Shown: piece by piece, positions 1 through 12,952 of the stretch
Numbering within the stretch: position 1 is the first letter of the stretch
Layout of the letters: each line of letters starts with the position of its first letter
Origin: Hyaloscypha bicolor E
Lineage: Eukaryota; Ascomycota; Leotiomycetes; Helotiales; Hyaloscyphaceae
Assembly: GCF_002865645.1 (NCBI RefSeq)
Contig: NW_020194620.1
Span: 1,247,353-1,311,352, forward strand
Direction of reading: 5' to 3'
DNA: 64,000 nucleotides
Position numbers and translations under genes: made by a program
The notes under the pieces: model-generated
What the model was told of the DNA's origin: nothing
What the model saw: the letters and a program-made list of their open reading frames with translations, nothing else
Databases searched by the model: none

Positions 1-645
1 ATTCCCAGCCCATGTGCACGAGGCGTTGGCGAGGGCTCAGTCGGAGTGAAGGGGAGCGAAAGCGGCCAAAAGGTCTTGAGATCCACTCAATAATGTATTA
101 TATCATCAAGGGGATGGAAGAGCGAGTGATGGATAAGAAGACTTGACAGATAAATGTCATACCGTCCTAGAGATGAGTGACGTTTGTCACCTGGTTCCCA
201 CCGCCCCTATTTCCGGTCTCTTCATGCTTTAGTCAGATCCGCTTCGACACACCTCACCTATTTATCTGAAATGTCTTCACGTACCTATATCTCTCTCATT
301 TCCTCATATATCCGCTCATTCCATCGGCCTCACGTGCCATGCTCCAATGCAGATCGTTATCCCTGCTCCACCTGACTCAGATTGGCCGAGGCTTTGCTGT
401 GTCATGACTTTTATTAGCCAAAATTGCAAACCCCCATGTTGCGAAAAGCTGCCATCTGTGGACCCCTTCAACATCTCCTTCTCTCCCCTCACACTCCGTC
501 TCGCTGCATGACTCAAGGGTCTCCTTCGTACAACTGACGATTCATGACGGCCCACGATATAATTGTCCCTTGACGACCGCCCACACCCCGGGGTTTTCCT
601 CGCATCCATGCAATAGGGACCTCGCGCCCACGGGTTCTCGCAGCA
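1..645. other. Intergenic region upstream of the bZIP gene
   Basis: No coding region can be supported here. Short open frames on both strands show no protein-like features and mutually overlap. The last few hundred bases are pyrimidine-rich, as is common in fungal promoters and 5' leaders, and run straight into the bZIP start codon at 646. Confidence 0.5.
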
Positions 646-2207
646 ATGGCTCCCGGTGAGGGAACGCAGCAAAAACGGGATTTTTCCGAAGAAGCAACCT
701 CACCTGGGGACCCTGCAAACGACCAGAACAAAAAGCGACGGACGACAGGGTCGAGCTCGCGCGGTGTCGCAAACCTCACCCCCGACCAGTTGGCAAAGAA
801 GCGTGCCAATGACCGCGAGGCCCAGCGGGCTATTCGAGAGAGGACGAAAAATCAAATTGAGAGTCTCGAGCGGCGGATTCGCGACTTGACGTCGCAGCAG
901 CCGTACCAGGAATTGCAGCATGTGCTGCGGCAGAAGGAAGCTGTTGAAGCGGAGAACACAGATATTAAGAAGCGGTTGGCTTCAGTGCTAGCTTTGATCC
1001 AACCAATTCTGGGACAACATGGTCAGTAATTGGTTTGTTCCTGGTCCTAGCAACCCCTCTGCGGCAAGTCGCTGACAATTGGCCAGGTCTCGAAATCCCA
1101 CAGTACTCTTCTCCTGTGCAGCCGTACGTCCACACTCGACCTGGCTCATCCTCGAATCACAATGACTCGACATCGAACAGTGCAGCTTCTCCTGCCCCTC
1201 CCACAGCACCTCAATGGCAAGCTCCCAGTGCGCCAATGGGCCACGATCCTCGGGCCTATCCCCCAAATCAAACTGCCCAGACACAACAATTAATGAAGCA
1301 GAAGCACGATATGGCACATAATCTGGACATGGGCCCCGAGAGACTGGGGTTGGATTTTTTACTCGATGGCACTCAACGGATAAACAAAATTCCAAATGGG
1401 ATAAATGGGACACCAGAACCAAGCTATCGACATATTCTTCGAGCGTCGGATAGGGGAAGTCCTGCACACCATAGAAGCAATTCTATGGGTAGCCATTCCA
1501 ATTACAATCCCGGGACACCCAATGCTGAAATGATGGGACACGCAGCACCTATACGGAACGGACCTCCAACCTGTCCATTGGATTCTCTACTTTTGGACTT
1601 TCTCCACGAACGACAGCAACAAGCCTCTGAAGGTGTTTCAACCCCCCAGCTTGTTGGACCAGCGTATCCAAGCGTGTCCTCGCTCCTCAACCCCGCTCGG
1701 AGCGTCAACTCCCACCCACTGTCCAAAGTATTTACAGACATTCTAGCAACCTTTCCAGATCTGTCCACTCTTCCCGAGAAAGTAGCAGTCCTGTACGTCA
1801 TGTTCCTCGTGATGCGCTGGCAAATCGCTCCCACGCAAGAGAACTACGACCGTCTCCCCGAATGGTTTACGCCTCGGCCCTCCCAACTCTTCACCTCCCA
1901 TCCAGCTTGGATCGACCACCTGCCCTGGCCCAAGATGCGAGACCGCCTTGTACGAGACTACAACCCGCGAGACTACCTTTTTGATAACTTCTTTATCCCA
2001 TTTACGACGACCCTGAGCCTGAATTGGCCGTATGAGCCTACGGATACGCTACTGAGCAGTCCCGAGAGTGATGAATTGATGATTAACCCCGTTTTTGAGC
2101 GGCATTTGAGGAGGTTGGAGAATTGGAGCTTGGGGCCTACATTTGCTAAAGCGTTTCCGGGGTTGCAGGATACGTACAGGCTAAAGACTGAGGGTGATAG
2201 GCGATAG
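646..2207 (+). CDS. bZIP transcription factor with C-terminal DUF3425-type domain
   Basis: Two exons (646-1021 and 1087-2207) encode 498 residues. The 65-nt intron starts GTCAGT and ends CCAG and restores frame exactly. Residues 51-72 form a basic region (KKRANDREAQRAIRERTKNQ), followed by a short leucine-zipper-like helix to about residue 110. The middle is a Pro/Ser/Asn-rich linker. The C-terminal 200 residues (LLDFLHERQ, then FPDLSTLPEKVAVLYVMFLVMRW and NWPYEPTDTLL) resemble the DUF3425 domain that follows bZIP regions in many Pezizomycotina regulators. Such proteins are nuclear DNA-binding factors, often tied to stress or secondary metabolism; the targets here are unknown. The ATG at 646 is chosen because it sits in a good context (gcagcaATGgc) and precedes the basic region. 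Confidence 0.9.
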
Positions 2208-2758
2208 CAAGAGAAAGTTTTATGAGTATACGTGATAAGATAAGGGTCACGAGCTGGGCCGGGAGGCAAAAACGGGAAGAGGCAAATATATGTCTTCGGA
2301 TGGCTGGGAAAATGGGAAGGAATGGGAAGCGCAGCATTGTACTATAATGGTGTTCTCGGTTTAAAAGGAAGGCATTGGGTGGTTCAGTTACTGCTTCAGT
2401 ACTGCCGCAAGATTTCTGCATGGCAACTGTTTAGAACATGGCTGTCATCTCCGCGAGGATATGGCGGATCGGCGTTTTGAAATTAGCTTTGTCTGTTTGG
2501 GATATCCATAGAAACACTCATTACGATGCGTGAATATGATCACGTTGTTGCACTTCTCGCACGGTACGCAATTCGAGAGATTTTGGGTCTCCTAATACAA
2601 CTGAAGCATTGAGTATTCGTTAGATATGATGGTCTGAATATCCTACTTCGAGCTGAACACCAAGTCAAGACGAAGCATTTGCTAGAAGGGTTTGAAATTT
2701 AGACGCAAGGCGGTAACAAGCATTCTATTCTTTCTATCTTTTAAATACACGGAGACAA
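2208..2758. other. Convergent intergenic region
   Basis: This lies between the 3' ends of the bZIP gene (+) and the FGGY kinase (-). It presumably holds both 3' UTRs. I see no gene-like open frame or repeat. Confidence 0.5.
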
Positions 2759-4625
2759 TCAAGCCCACCCTTTAACAGCCTCATCCACGCTCATCCGATA
2801 CTCCTGTTGTGTTTTAACCTGCTCCAGGAATACCTTGTACTTAGCATCAAGTAGCTTCTTCTCGTTCGCATTCTTCCCCGGTCTCGTGACTTTGCCAGGC
2901 TTGCTCATACGATCCATGATGCTCCAAAGATCCTCGGTCTTGCCATCTGTATCAGCACTGGCTGCCTTAGCACCTAACATAGCCGCACCATGAACCACAG
3001 CCGCGTGTACGTATCTTGGGATCAATACAGGCATGTCACACGTCGTGGCCATGAGTTCCATCAAAATCTTGTTCTGGCATTGGGATCCTGACATGAAGAT
3101 GCTGGTGATGCCATGTCCGGAATCGTTCATTTTTTCGACGATTTGGCGTGTCTGCATGGCGATGAACTCCATGGTAGCGTAATAATAGATAGCCAAGCCA
3201 TCCATGCTTCGGTCACTGCTCAGTCCGATGACAGATCCGGTCATGTTAGGATCGGCAATCGGAGAACGGTTGCCCCAGAGGTCGCCGTAGAAGAAAAAGT
3301 GTCGACCGAGGTAGGAGATCGTTGGTGCGTTTGTCTTTTCTTTCAATTCCTCCAAATGAGAGTTCAAGTAGTCGTAGACGCTGGTGCTGAAGGACTCAGC
3401 CAGAGACACGGTTTCATTGTATGCTGGGTGGGTTTCGAGAACATGCTTCAAAAGCTCTCCCGTTGCTGACTGGCCACCCTCAGCCATCCAGAAATCCGGA
3501 AGCAGCACGTCTCTATATGGACCCCAGACACCGTCGACGAAAACGGGCTGTTTTGACATTGCAAGATGGCATGTCGATGTTCCTGCAACTGCTGCCAGTC
3601 GGCTGAAAGCTTGAGACATATCGTTCTTAGGAACCTGGGAGTCAAGCTGGTCACTGTCCAGGTTGACCTTTGCGCCTACGGTGCCAACCCACCCAGCATA
3701 AGCGTCTATGACACCACTACCAACTGCAATGCCGGCAGGCAGGCCCAGCTGTGAAGCGGCCTTCTCACTCAGAACGCCAACTAATTCGCCAGCACTTAGG
3801 TACTTTCCGTTCTATGAGAAGTTAGTTAGCGATTCCGGGGTATAAGAAACGGATTACGAAAAGGCTCACCACCCCATCAACTCCACCAATCCTCTTATAG
3901 TCATCCTTGGTAAGGTCCCCCAAGCCAATGGCCTCGTAGAAATCATCCTGCCACCCCTTGACACTTCCATCAACTCCAACTGGGACATAGCCCTGTTTGC
4001 AGACTGTGCTGCAGAAACTCCTCGTCTCGTTGCCTGTTGCCAGATGGGTCAACGCATCTGCCAAGTCATAGAACTTGCAACGATCAAACAACTCAGGTGG
4101 CATATGGTTCTTCAACCACAGCACTTTTGGTATTTCCATCTCAATGCTCATCTTGCCTCCAACATAGCGTAAGAGATTGTGGCCGGTAGCATTGATCTTT
4201 GCCGTCTCCTCGACAGGTCTGTGGTCCAACCAGAGAATGACGTTGCGATCATTTCCGTCATTCGTGAAATTAGGGCCGGTAACAGGCACTGGTTTATCGG
4301 TATCGTGTGCGAAGACTGCTAGGGAGCAGGTGGCGTCAAAGCCAATTCCACGAACAGTCGTCGGATCGATGTTGTGCTGGCTGAGAGCTCGGTGGACGCA
4401 CATGCAGATGCATCTCCAGATATCGGTAGTCGACTGCTCGTAGTATCCAGTTTCTGGTTGCCAAAGTCCAATGTTCTCCGTCGCCAGCGCCTTGATGTCA
4501 CCAGAGGCATCGATTACGCAGGCTCTTGCAGAACCCGTGCCAACGTCAATGCCAATGTAATGGTCCACATGAGGGTTCAAATCGTTGTGTGGACTGGTAA
4601 TCTTGGTCAATAATGCCATCGCCAT
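2759..4625 (-). CDS. FGGY-family carbohydrate kinase, D-ribulokinase-like
   Basis: Two exons (4625-3870 and 3811-2759) encode about 602 residues. The 58-nt intron (3812-3869) starts GTGAGC and ends ATAG in phase 0. The N-terminal phosphate motif YIGIDVGTGSARACVID is near residues 23-39. The second exon holds the family signature AGTSTCHLAMS, then GVWGPYRD and WMAEGGQSATG. These match the eukaryotic FGGY/YDR109C group of cytosolic kinases that phosphorylate D-ribulose. The length fits that group (human FGGY about 550, yeast about 715). The start is chosen at MAMALL (4625), just before the conserved domain. The frame stays open to an ATG at 4760, and a 5' exon or longer N-terminus is possible. 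The next gene, Rpt6, is on the same strand about 750 bp upstream. Confidence 0.9.
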
Positions 4626-5373
4626 TGTGGTGAAGCGGGCGTCTGGACTCACTCCATGCTCGCCTGGCGCGAGGGCTTTCTGTAGTTTTGGCGGAAGGGG
4701 ATCTGAGCCATCCTGGGTTACGTCGCTGCTGACACCCAAGGTCAGCCGGAGCTCCCTCAACTGGGGGTGGCTGAGAGCTTGTCGGATGCCCTGTGCCTAA
4801 TTTGTTGAGCCCAGCTTCGACAGCGAGGGGTAGACGGGAAGGAATGAGGGGCAACCGACCGGTTGGCGCTCGGCTGAGTTGCTCTGAGAAGGCAATTGAA
4901 GATCAGTCGTGTCTCTTTCGCTGGAGAAATATACGTGCTATGCCGGCGCGGCGATGAATGGTTTACAAACTTGGAGGGCTCTAGCTTTTACTCACAATGA
5001 TCAACATCCAACGTTTTTCTGAGCATGCCAGGGTTGCACGTCATACCCCACCCTCTCCGTACACAAAACTGGGGCCCTCTGAATATCAACCTGAGTCAGC
5101 AAAGAGAGGGGCGTTTCTGTCCGTCCGACTATTCTCGGATATAAATCATCCAGTTTATGAAGATGCTGAGTTGACGGTTAGAAAGAATGGCCTGCCTCTG
5201 TTTTCTTGCGCGTGGGCATGCTGCAAGCTCCAGCTCGGGAAACCTTCTCTCTCAAAACAGGGGTCGTGTGGCTGATGACACGGTGCCCTCGTCTCGAGGC
5301 CAAACTGACTTCGAGAATAGATTGATATCTATTACTGCTATCGTACAATTCGCAAAGGTCTCGCCAAATGCAT
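4626..5373. other. Intergenic region (FGGY promoter and Rpt6 3' end)
   Basis: This holds the upstream region of the FGGY kinase and the 3' flank of RPT6, both on the minus strand. The open frames here are short and unlike proteins. A T-rich/AT segment around 5130-5160 could be core promoter, but no motif is decisive. Confidence 0.4.
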
Positions 5374-6744
5374 CTATTTCCATAATTTCCCCAGACTGAC
5401 CTCCTTGTCATCGTGCTTGTTCAGCACCTTCGCCGTTGCCAGGTCTAGAAGGAGAATTAGCGAGTGCTTCATGAGGACTAGGACAACGTCCCGGGAGAAA
5501 CCATGAGACAGTGAGAATATGAAAGGGATTTCTGCCCCGGCACCTACCAAAATCTTCCTGAGTAACATGCACTCGTCTCTCCCTCAAAGCGTACATGCCT
5601 GCCTCCGTGCAAACACCCTTCAGCTCTGCTCCAGAACACCCGTTCATCTTTTCGGCAATCTTTGTCAAGTTGATACCACGGGTCAAGTTCATGCTTCGGC
5701 TATGAATTCGAAGAATGTCTGCTCTGGCTTCGACTGTTGGTGGGGGGAATTCGATCTTTCGGTCGATACGTCCAGGTCTCAGGAGTGCCGGATCCAAGAT
5801 GTCAAGACGATTCGTGGCCATAATGACCTTGATGTTCTTTGTAGGCTCAAATCCATCCAGTTGATTTAGCAACTCCAACATAGTTCGTTGAACCTCGGAG
5901 TCGCCACCAGATGAGCCCTCCACACGGGATGATCCGATGGAATCTATTTCATCCATGAAGATGATAGATGGGGCATGCTCTCTCGCCATGACGAACAACT
6001 CGCGTACCATTCTTGATCCTTCTCCGATGTATTTCTGCACCAACTCTGATCCGGACACTCTGATGAACTTGCAGTCGGTGTGATGTGCGACAGCTCTTGC
6101 TAGCAGAGTCTTTCCCGTTCCTGGTGGGCCATATAGAAGGACTCCTTTGGGTTGTGCTATGCCGAGAGACTCGAAGAGTTCGGGGTGCTTGAGGCCGAGC
6201 TCAATAACTTCCTTGATTTCTTTAATCTGTTGATCTAGACCACCAATCATATCGTATGTGCTATCGGGGACCTTTTCTACCATCATGAGGGATACCAGGG
6301 GGTCGACAGACGACGGCAGCATCTTTTCGAGTTTGTAGGAATCGGAGAGAAGTGTAACCCGCTTTCCAACCGTGAGCTTGGAAATGTCAACATTATCGGA
6401 GACGTCAACGACTGTATCGTGGTCAGTTCTGGACTTTCAAAGCTTGCCCTTTCGTCGTACCGTATTTGCCTTCCGGGTGCACCTTGACCAAGACCTTCTT
6501 CGTTCCCATCACCTTCACAACCTCACCAACGTATGATCCAGGTTGCTGCAATAAACCGAGCTCTTCACGTAATAGCCGCACTACCTGGTGTTAGCCATGA
6601 TGGTTGGTTATGGGAGGCCTTGATGCTACCTCTCGAGTTGTAGTCGTTTCTCTGAGCTTCCAATCTTCGCAGAACAGCTTGACCCTGGATGATCTCGAGC
6701 TTCCTACTCTCGATCTTGTTGTGAAAGAAGCTATCGAGCGCCAT
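5374..6744 (-). CDS. RPT6: 26S proteasome regulatory subunit Rpt6 (AAA ATPase)
   Basis: Four exons (6744-6630, 6580-6461, 6411-5548, 5444-5374) encode 389 residues; introns are 49, 49 and 103 nt. Rpt6 is one of six ATPases of the 19S base that unfold ubiquitinated proteins and feed them into the 20S core. The N-terminal coiled-coil segment ([13 protein letters not shown]) is followed by an OB-fold region. Walker A GPPGTGKT is near residue 173 and Walker B IIFMDEID near 229. [21 protein letters not shown] carries the second region of homology. The exon 1/2 junction is fixed by the conserved [11 protein letters not shown] segment, which requires the acceptor at 6581. The last exon ([14 protein letters not shown] to GKLWK) completes the protein. 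Length and sequence are near-canonical; this is a housekeeping gene and a good species marker. Confidence 0.96.
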
Positions 6745-7322
6745 GATCGCTACAGGATGGCAGCAGCGAGAGGAGTGATGGGGGTAGGGGGGCGTGGAGA
6801 AGTGGTGTTGGTAGAGTTCGTTGATAGAAGTGCTGATGGCCTTGCCTTTGGACTTATGGTCTTCAGGCACTTCCCGCTCACGCGTCCCTGGCTTCCGTAT
6901 CACGTGCAATTTTCTTGGCAACCGGGACCAGGGTCTCCCGTCGTCGCAAAAGAAAACAAGGCAGTCACGCTAATGGTCGCGGCTTCCCTTCCGAACGGTA
7001 GCCCTTCGTGCAACCTCGTGGGATCGATGTGGATGTCAACTGATTGTGTATCTAAGACAAAAGAAAACCTCCCTCCCTCCCTCCGTCTTCACTCCACGTG
7101 CAGACAATCATCACCATCATCGAAGTGTTCGCACAGTCTCTTGCGCGAATGTCTTCCGTCCGTAGTGTTGCTCTCTTTTCCTTCGTTTACAAACCAGCTC
7201 GTGATAGCTGTTGATCTTAGTGCCCGACTATTCCAAACCCTAGGATCTACGAGCATAGCTATCTAATCAAGCTCCCGCCATAGCTCGGCATATCAGTCAC
7301 GGCTTTAAACAACCTAGCAGCC
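6745..7322. promoter_or_regulatory. Divergent promoter between RPT6 and the VNX1-like gene
   Basis: This 578-bp gap separates two divergently transcribed genes, so both promoters must lie in or near it. It contains pyrimidine tracts around 7070-7090. I could not identify a proteasome-type PACE element or a clear TATA box, so no specific factor is claimed. Confidence 0.5.
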
Positions 7323-10300
7323 ATGTCTTCTGGTCAAGATAACACTCCAGGTGCAACGATGGATTCAGCCCAGCAACCTGCCGACGTGTCAACTCCTGCT
7401 TCACCAACAGATAACAGACATCCTCTGTCAATAGTGGAATCAATAGCGCAACAGATTACACCGCCAACTGAGGGACTTTCAGAGAGTTATCAGTCAACAG
7501 ACACAATCCGACGGAGACCAGAACCACAATCATACGGTATGTCTCAGCGGGGTTTGTTGCAGCTTTCTACCTATTTCTGCATCCACGCTAATCTCATGGC
7601 GAAGGTACCATCATACAGGCTGCGTCGCATGCGCCCGAACACAGGGACAGCGAATCTTCACAAACCAGTGACCGACCAATACCACATAGTATGGAATCAT
7701 CTCGATCATTTCAACCACTAAGGTCGCCCATGTTAGGCCCTGAGCGGGGACGTGGAGGTACACGGTCGAAGAAACCTGGAATGCCTCGACGGGCTTCGTC
7801 AAATGTGCAGGCACCTCATCGTGGCCAAGAGTTTTCCGTGGATGACGATGTGACGGAAATCGAGGATGATCTTGCTACAAGGCATGGAGCTACGTCAGGA
7901 TTTGGGTCTGTCAGGCACCAAACTTCAACATTAAGAAGGCGGCCCAATACGCAACAGCCTCCATTACCGAGGGTCAACTCATCACGCGACGAAGAGGAAG
8001 CAGAAGCGCAGGCAGAGAGAGCTAGTCTGGTGGAAGATGTGGAAGGTGGAGACCAAACACCGGGGTCTGGTGAGGAGGGGACACTCCGTGAGGTTGGCGT
8101 GGATGATATAACTCCGGATGAGAACGATGACGATGATTTGAGTGACGCCGAGAGCTTTACTCTCAAAGATCGCCAGGAAGCTATAAACGAAACACATCCA
8201 TTTGGTATTCGAATCTGGAAGCCGGCGCTTTACAAGAAGGACAGATCAGTCCAGAAGACTGCGGAAGGTGATATCCATTCGTCTCCTGGCGGCAGGGTCA
8301 GCAAATGGCTCCTCTTCTTTAACATTTTATGGACTGTCTGGTTTGGATGGTGGCTGGGGCTTGTTGCATTGACAGGGGCAGTTGTGTGCTTCATCTTTGC
8401 TGCCGCACCAAGTGCTATCGAATACGGCCGAGTCCTCTGGGGACTTGCGGGCTACTTGTTTTATCCATTCGGGAAGTTCGTCCGGCTAGAACAGGATGAA
8501 GCATATGCACATGAAGATGAAGGTGAAGGACGCAGCATAACAGAATATGAGCAATGGCAGAGCGGGGACATTGAAGATGGACGACTTTTCTTCGGACCAC
8601 AAGGAAACCGATCCATTGTTGGCCGCTCCAGGCGAAGCATCGACTCGACAGTCAGCGCCAGTGAGACAGATAGTCTCTTGGGAAGGACTAGACGAGGAAC
8701 ACAACGAACTGGCTCAGAACGTCCGCTCAAAAGGAGACTTTTTGGCCGAGGCCAATGGAACACAGGACGAGTGATCTTCTTCCTCTTTTTCTATGGGCTC
8801 ATCACTCCTCTATTGTTCGTGGTGTCCGGTATCTGCTGGTTCTTAGTTTTCTGGATACCTATGGGCAAAGTTACAATGCTGTTATTCTACCACCTTCGAC
8901 GGCATCCACTCGCACTCTCCTTCCAGTCAGATTCCGACTACTCTCGCGGCTCTATTCCCAACTCGTCCATTCTTCTCTGCACTTACCGAGCTGTGGGCTT
9001 GAAGTACTGGAAATACACTGTAGATGGCACCAACATCTTCCTGATCAATTTGATGGGAGTCGTTCTCTTTGTCATTTTCGACTACTGGGTCCTATTAGAG
9101 GTATTGGAGCTGAAGGGTCTCACCATCACATCTCCTGCATTCCTCTTCACAGGAGCACTGTTCTCGATCATACCACTGGCATACTTCATTGGTCAAGCAG
9201 TAGCATCCATTTCGGCTCAGTCTTCAATGGGACTTGGTGCCGCTATAAACGCCTTCTTCTCGACCCTGGTAGAGGTATTCCTCTACTGTGTAGCACTCAA
9301 TCAAGGCAAGGGGCAGCTGGTGGAGGGGAGTATTATAGGCAGCATTTTTGCTGGTATTCTTTTCCTTCCCGGACTATCCATGTGCTTTGGGGCAATCAAA
9401 AGAAAGACACAAAGGTTCAATGCCAGATCAGCAGGCGTAACATCAACCATGCTTCTGTTTGCAGTCATCGCAGCATTCGGCCCAACCCTGTTTTACCAGA
9501 TCTATGGAACCGTGAGTTCAGCTAGCTTTTATTCTCATAAACTTGCTAATTTCATCAATAGCACGAACTCAATTGTTTGAATTGCGTAGATACAGATGAT
9601 TCCACGCCTAGCCGTGATTGTCGTCGGTGTTACTTCTCTCAGTCTCCAGATTTAACGGATCGATTCTACATCGAGGCAGTACGTCCTTACTGTTGGTTTG
9701 CTGCCGTTCTTCTATTCCTTTCGTACGTAATTGGGTTGTGGTTCACTCTGCGAACCCATGCAGCAGTTATCTGGAACAACGAGGTGGATGAGAAAAGAAC
9801 ACAGGAGGCGCAACAAATTTCTGGACCTCAGCAACCCTTCAGTGGGGCTCCACACGGTCGACTGCAGAGACAAGGTAGTACTCTGAATAGCTCAAATGAT
9901 GCTCGTGGATCGGAAATTCGAGAGTCGCAGCTTTATAAACGAATCTTGGGACAGTCGTTGAAGCAAGTCGGCCTTGCTCCACGCGAGGATGGAAGCCGAC
10001 ACAATTCAGTCTCTGATCCTACGGGTCCAAATGGCGTGTCTCCCACTCCTCATATCCCACCTCCGAAGAGCAGTGGAGGGGAGAGCTCGAGATCCGAGGT
10101 GCATATTCCAGGATTTACCGAAGCGCAGAATATCAATCTCGTTCGAGAAGTGGCAGAAATGGCTGCCACTGCTGCAACCATTGCTGCAAGAGACGTTGTT
10201 AAGGCTCCTCGAAAAGCATCTACGTCCGGTAACTTACCAGGCTCTTCGCACAAGCCCCAAGCAGTCCGAGCCGGGGTTGTTCATGATCCTGAGGAGATGG

Positions 10301-10986
10301 CACACGCGGAAACTCATGCTGGAGGTGGTCACGATGCTCCCAATTGGAGTCGGATGAAGAGTTCCGTCATTCTTTGTGGGGCAACAGTACTTTACGCCCT
10401 CATAGCTGAGATCCTAGTCACCAAGGTGGACGTCGTGTTGAGCTCCGTTGCCATTGATGAGAAATTTCTTGGCATCACATTGTTTGCCCTCGTTCCTAAC
10501 ACCACCGAATTTCTGGTAAGTATTTGGAGTTACCCGTGCCAATTATTGCTAACCCTGGGGCAGAATGCCATATCCTTTGCAATGAACGGCAATATTGCGT
10601 TATCCATGGAAATTGGATCTGCATATGCGCTCCAAGTTTGCCTACTTCAGATTCCAGCTCTGGTGTTGTTCAGTGCCATTAATGGACAGTGGCTTAATGA
10701 CGACAAGCTCGTCGACCATACCTTCAGCCTCATCTTCCCCCAATGGGATATGGTTACTGTAATTTTGTGCGTCTTCCTTCTCAGCTACATGTACGGCGAG
10801 GGGAAGAGCAATTACTTCAAGGGATCCATCCTCCTCCTCAGCTATCTCGTCGTTGTGGTGGGATTCTGGTTCTCCGGCATGACAGATATTGCAAACTTGG
10901 GCATAAGCCGTTTCGACGTTATTCAAGCTGGCGGAAGCTTCAAGACAATTGGGAGACATAAGTCTGGAATGGCCTACCAGCAATAA
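7323..10986 (+). CDS. Vacuolar cation/H+ exchanger of the CAX family, Vnx1-like
   Basis: Four exons (7323-7536, 7605-9511, 9562-10515, 10564-10986) encode 1165 residues. Introns are 68, 50 and 48 nt; the last is a multiple of three and is removed because it splits the conserved NTTEFL/NAISFAMNGNIA segment. The N-terminal 270 residues are acidic and Ser-rich. A Vnx1-type block follows (ETHPFGIRIWKPALYKKDRS, then hydrophobic helices near WLLFFNILWTVWFGWWLGL). Two sodium/calcium-exchanger repeats lie in the membrane part. Repeat 1 has GAAINAFFSTLVEVFLYCVAL; repeat 2 has LVPNTTEFL...AISFAMNGNIALSM. A long hydrophilic loop with an Ala/Glu stretch separates them. In yeast, Vnx1 is a low-affinity vacuolar monovalent cation/H+ antiporter. 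The substrate here is inferred from family resemblance only. The protein is longer than yeast Vnx1 (about 900), mainly in the loops. Confidence 0.9.
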
Positions 10987-11703
10987 CCATTCTAAGTTTG
11001 ACAATTCTTCATTTCCCATATTCTCTCATATTGAGCACCGGCGTTGGGAGAATGCCTGGGCTCTGTTTGTAACCTTTAGGTACCAGTTGCAGAGCAGCTT
11101 TTCTCGTGTCTTCGCGGGAAGTGGAACAAGTATGTAAGATATGTAATTAGTGCTGAACATCCTCTGGGGATACAGTAGTCACGCCGCGCTGAGATTTTAG
11201 AGCCGTATCATGACCATAAATCTTGAAGATATCCAACTTCACTTCTTATTTCTGCTTCAATTTCCCAACTCACAGTCACAAATCATAGCCTAACGCTGTA
11301 TGTGCCGTTTGCTTCATTGTGATCTCAGCAACTGTCCTCTGTCCCGGAGATATTGAACTTTATCGCCGAAAGGCTTGGAAAGTCACTGGTGACATGCCGC
11401 CCTAGCAACTGGATAATGGATCCTGGTCTTTACCGGCATGGGCAAAGGAAGGAAAGCTGGAGTGGGGCCATGGCTGTGATTCGCCCCGACTTAATTTTGG
11501 GTTAAAGTCATGGTAGGAGGCGCCACTGTTGGATGCAATGGAGAGGTCTGGATGACGTTTTTTGCGGCCTCCGCCATAAATCTCAAATCTTCAACAACCC
11601 TATAAAGTCTAAACCACCTCAACCACAGATTCTTAATCTTCAACCATCCCGATTTTCACTCGAGAGATTGATTTTGAACGGACGAAGATCACGGCCCGCA
11701 ATC
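10987..11703. other. Intergenic region with promoter of the SDR gene
   Basis: This holds the 3' flank of the exchanger and the upstream region of the reductase. A TATA-like element (CTATAAAG) lies at about 11600, roughly 100 bp before the ATG at 11704. A few small open frames have no protein-like character. Confidence 0.4.
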
Positions 11704-12952
11704 ATGACGAAAGTACTTCTTACAGGCAAGTTCAGCAGGAAAATTACCCCACTATTGACTGACCAAAACTACAGGAGGCTCAGGGTTCATCGCTGCTCAC
11801 ATCCTCGATGTGCTCCTCAATCATGGACATTCGGTTGTAACCACTGTTCGCTCTGAGGAGAAAGCCAGTAAGATCCGTGAGGCATATCCCGATACGCCAA
11901 AGTCAAAGCTTGACTTCGTTATTGTCGAGGATATTGCCAAAGAAGGCGCTTTCGATGAAGCCGTGAAGGTTGAGGGGTTGGAGGCAGTCCTTCACACTGC
12001 TAGTCCGTTTCATTTCAAGTGAGTTCTATTTCTCTGGCTAGAAGGACCTGTTCTTGTCACGTGGGCAGATACTCTCCGCTTGATTTCCATCTTCCATATG
12101 TTCACTGGTTCAAGACTGACCTGGAGCCTTTGTAGTGTGACCGATACACAAAAGGATCTCATTGATCCAGCTGTGATCGGTACAACTGGCATCTTAAAGG
12201 CCATTAAAAAGAACGCACCCTCCGTGAAGAGAGTCGTCATTACCTCATCCTTCGCATCTATTCTCACTGCTTCAAAAGGACCGTCGTGGCCCGAACACAC
12301 CTGTAATCATCCCCTCCCCTACCCTCCCTGCCTTCTTTGCTAACAACCCCCAGACTCAGAACTCGACTGGAACCCCGTGACCATGGAAGAAGCAGTGCAG
12401 AACCCGGCGAACGGCTACCGCGCCTCCAAGACCTTCGCCGAAAGGGCCGCCTGGGAATTCGTCAAGAACGAGAAACCGAACTTCGCCATCTCCACCATGT
12501 GTCCTCCCCTCGTCTTCGGCCCTATCGTGCACTATCTGAACAGTCTCGATGCATTGAACACCTCTAACCAGCGAGTCCGCAACTTCATCACTGGGCAGGT
12601 TAAGAAGGAGATTCCTGATACAGGGACGTTCATCTGGGTTGATGTGCGAGATCTTGCGCTGGCTCACGTGAAGGCAATTGAGGTTCCTGAGGCGGCTGAT
12701 AAGCGGTTCTTCATCACTGCTGGGTATTTCAGCAATAAGGAGGTTGTGGAGATTATCCGGAAGAACTTCCCGGAGTATGAGGAGAAGCTGCCGGGGAAGG
12801 ACGTCAAGGGCGGGGGTTACCCTGAAGGAGACCAGGCGGGGCTTTATAAGTATGATAATAGTCGGGTGAAGAATGTGCTGGGCATCGAGTTTACGCCGCT
12901 GGAGAAGAGTATTGTGGATCTAGTGAAGAGCTTAAAGGCTGTGGGTGCTTAG
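11704..12952 (+). CDS. NAD(P)-dependent extended SDR reductase (dihydroflavonol reductase/Gre2-like)
   Basis: Four exons (11704-11725, 11775-12018, 12136-12302, 12354-12952) encode 343 residues, the usual size for this family. The N-terminus MTKVLLTGGSGFIAAHILD is a Rossmann dinucleotide-binding motif. HTASPFHF and VVITSSFAS follow. The catalytic Tyr-Lys pair is in GYRASKTFAE. Members reduce aldehydes or ketones such as methylglyoxal or dihydroflavonol-type substrates with NADPH; the substrate here cannot be told. The first intron (11726-11774) must start with GC (GCAAGT) rather than GT, because only this joins ACAG to GAGGC and yields the glycine motif. The second intron is 117 nt and the third 51 nt. 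The flanking genes are not obviously related, so there is no sign of a cluster. Confidence 0.9.

Noticed and set aside
8755..9525. 256-codon frame inside the exchanger gene
   Set aside because: It is an out-of-frame shadow of the Vnx1-like membrane region.
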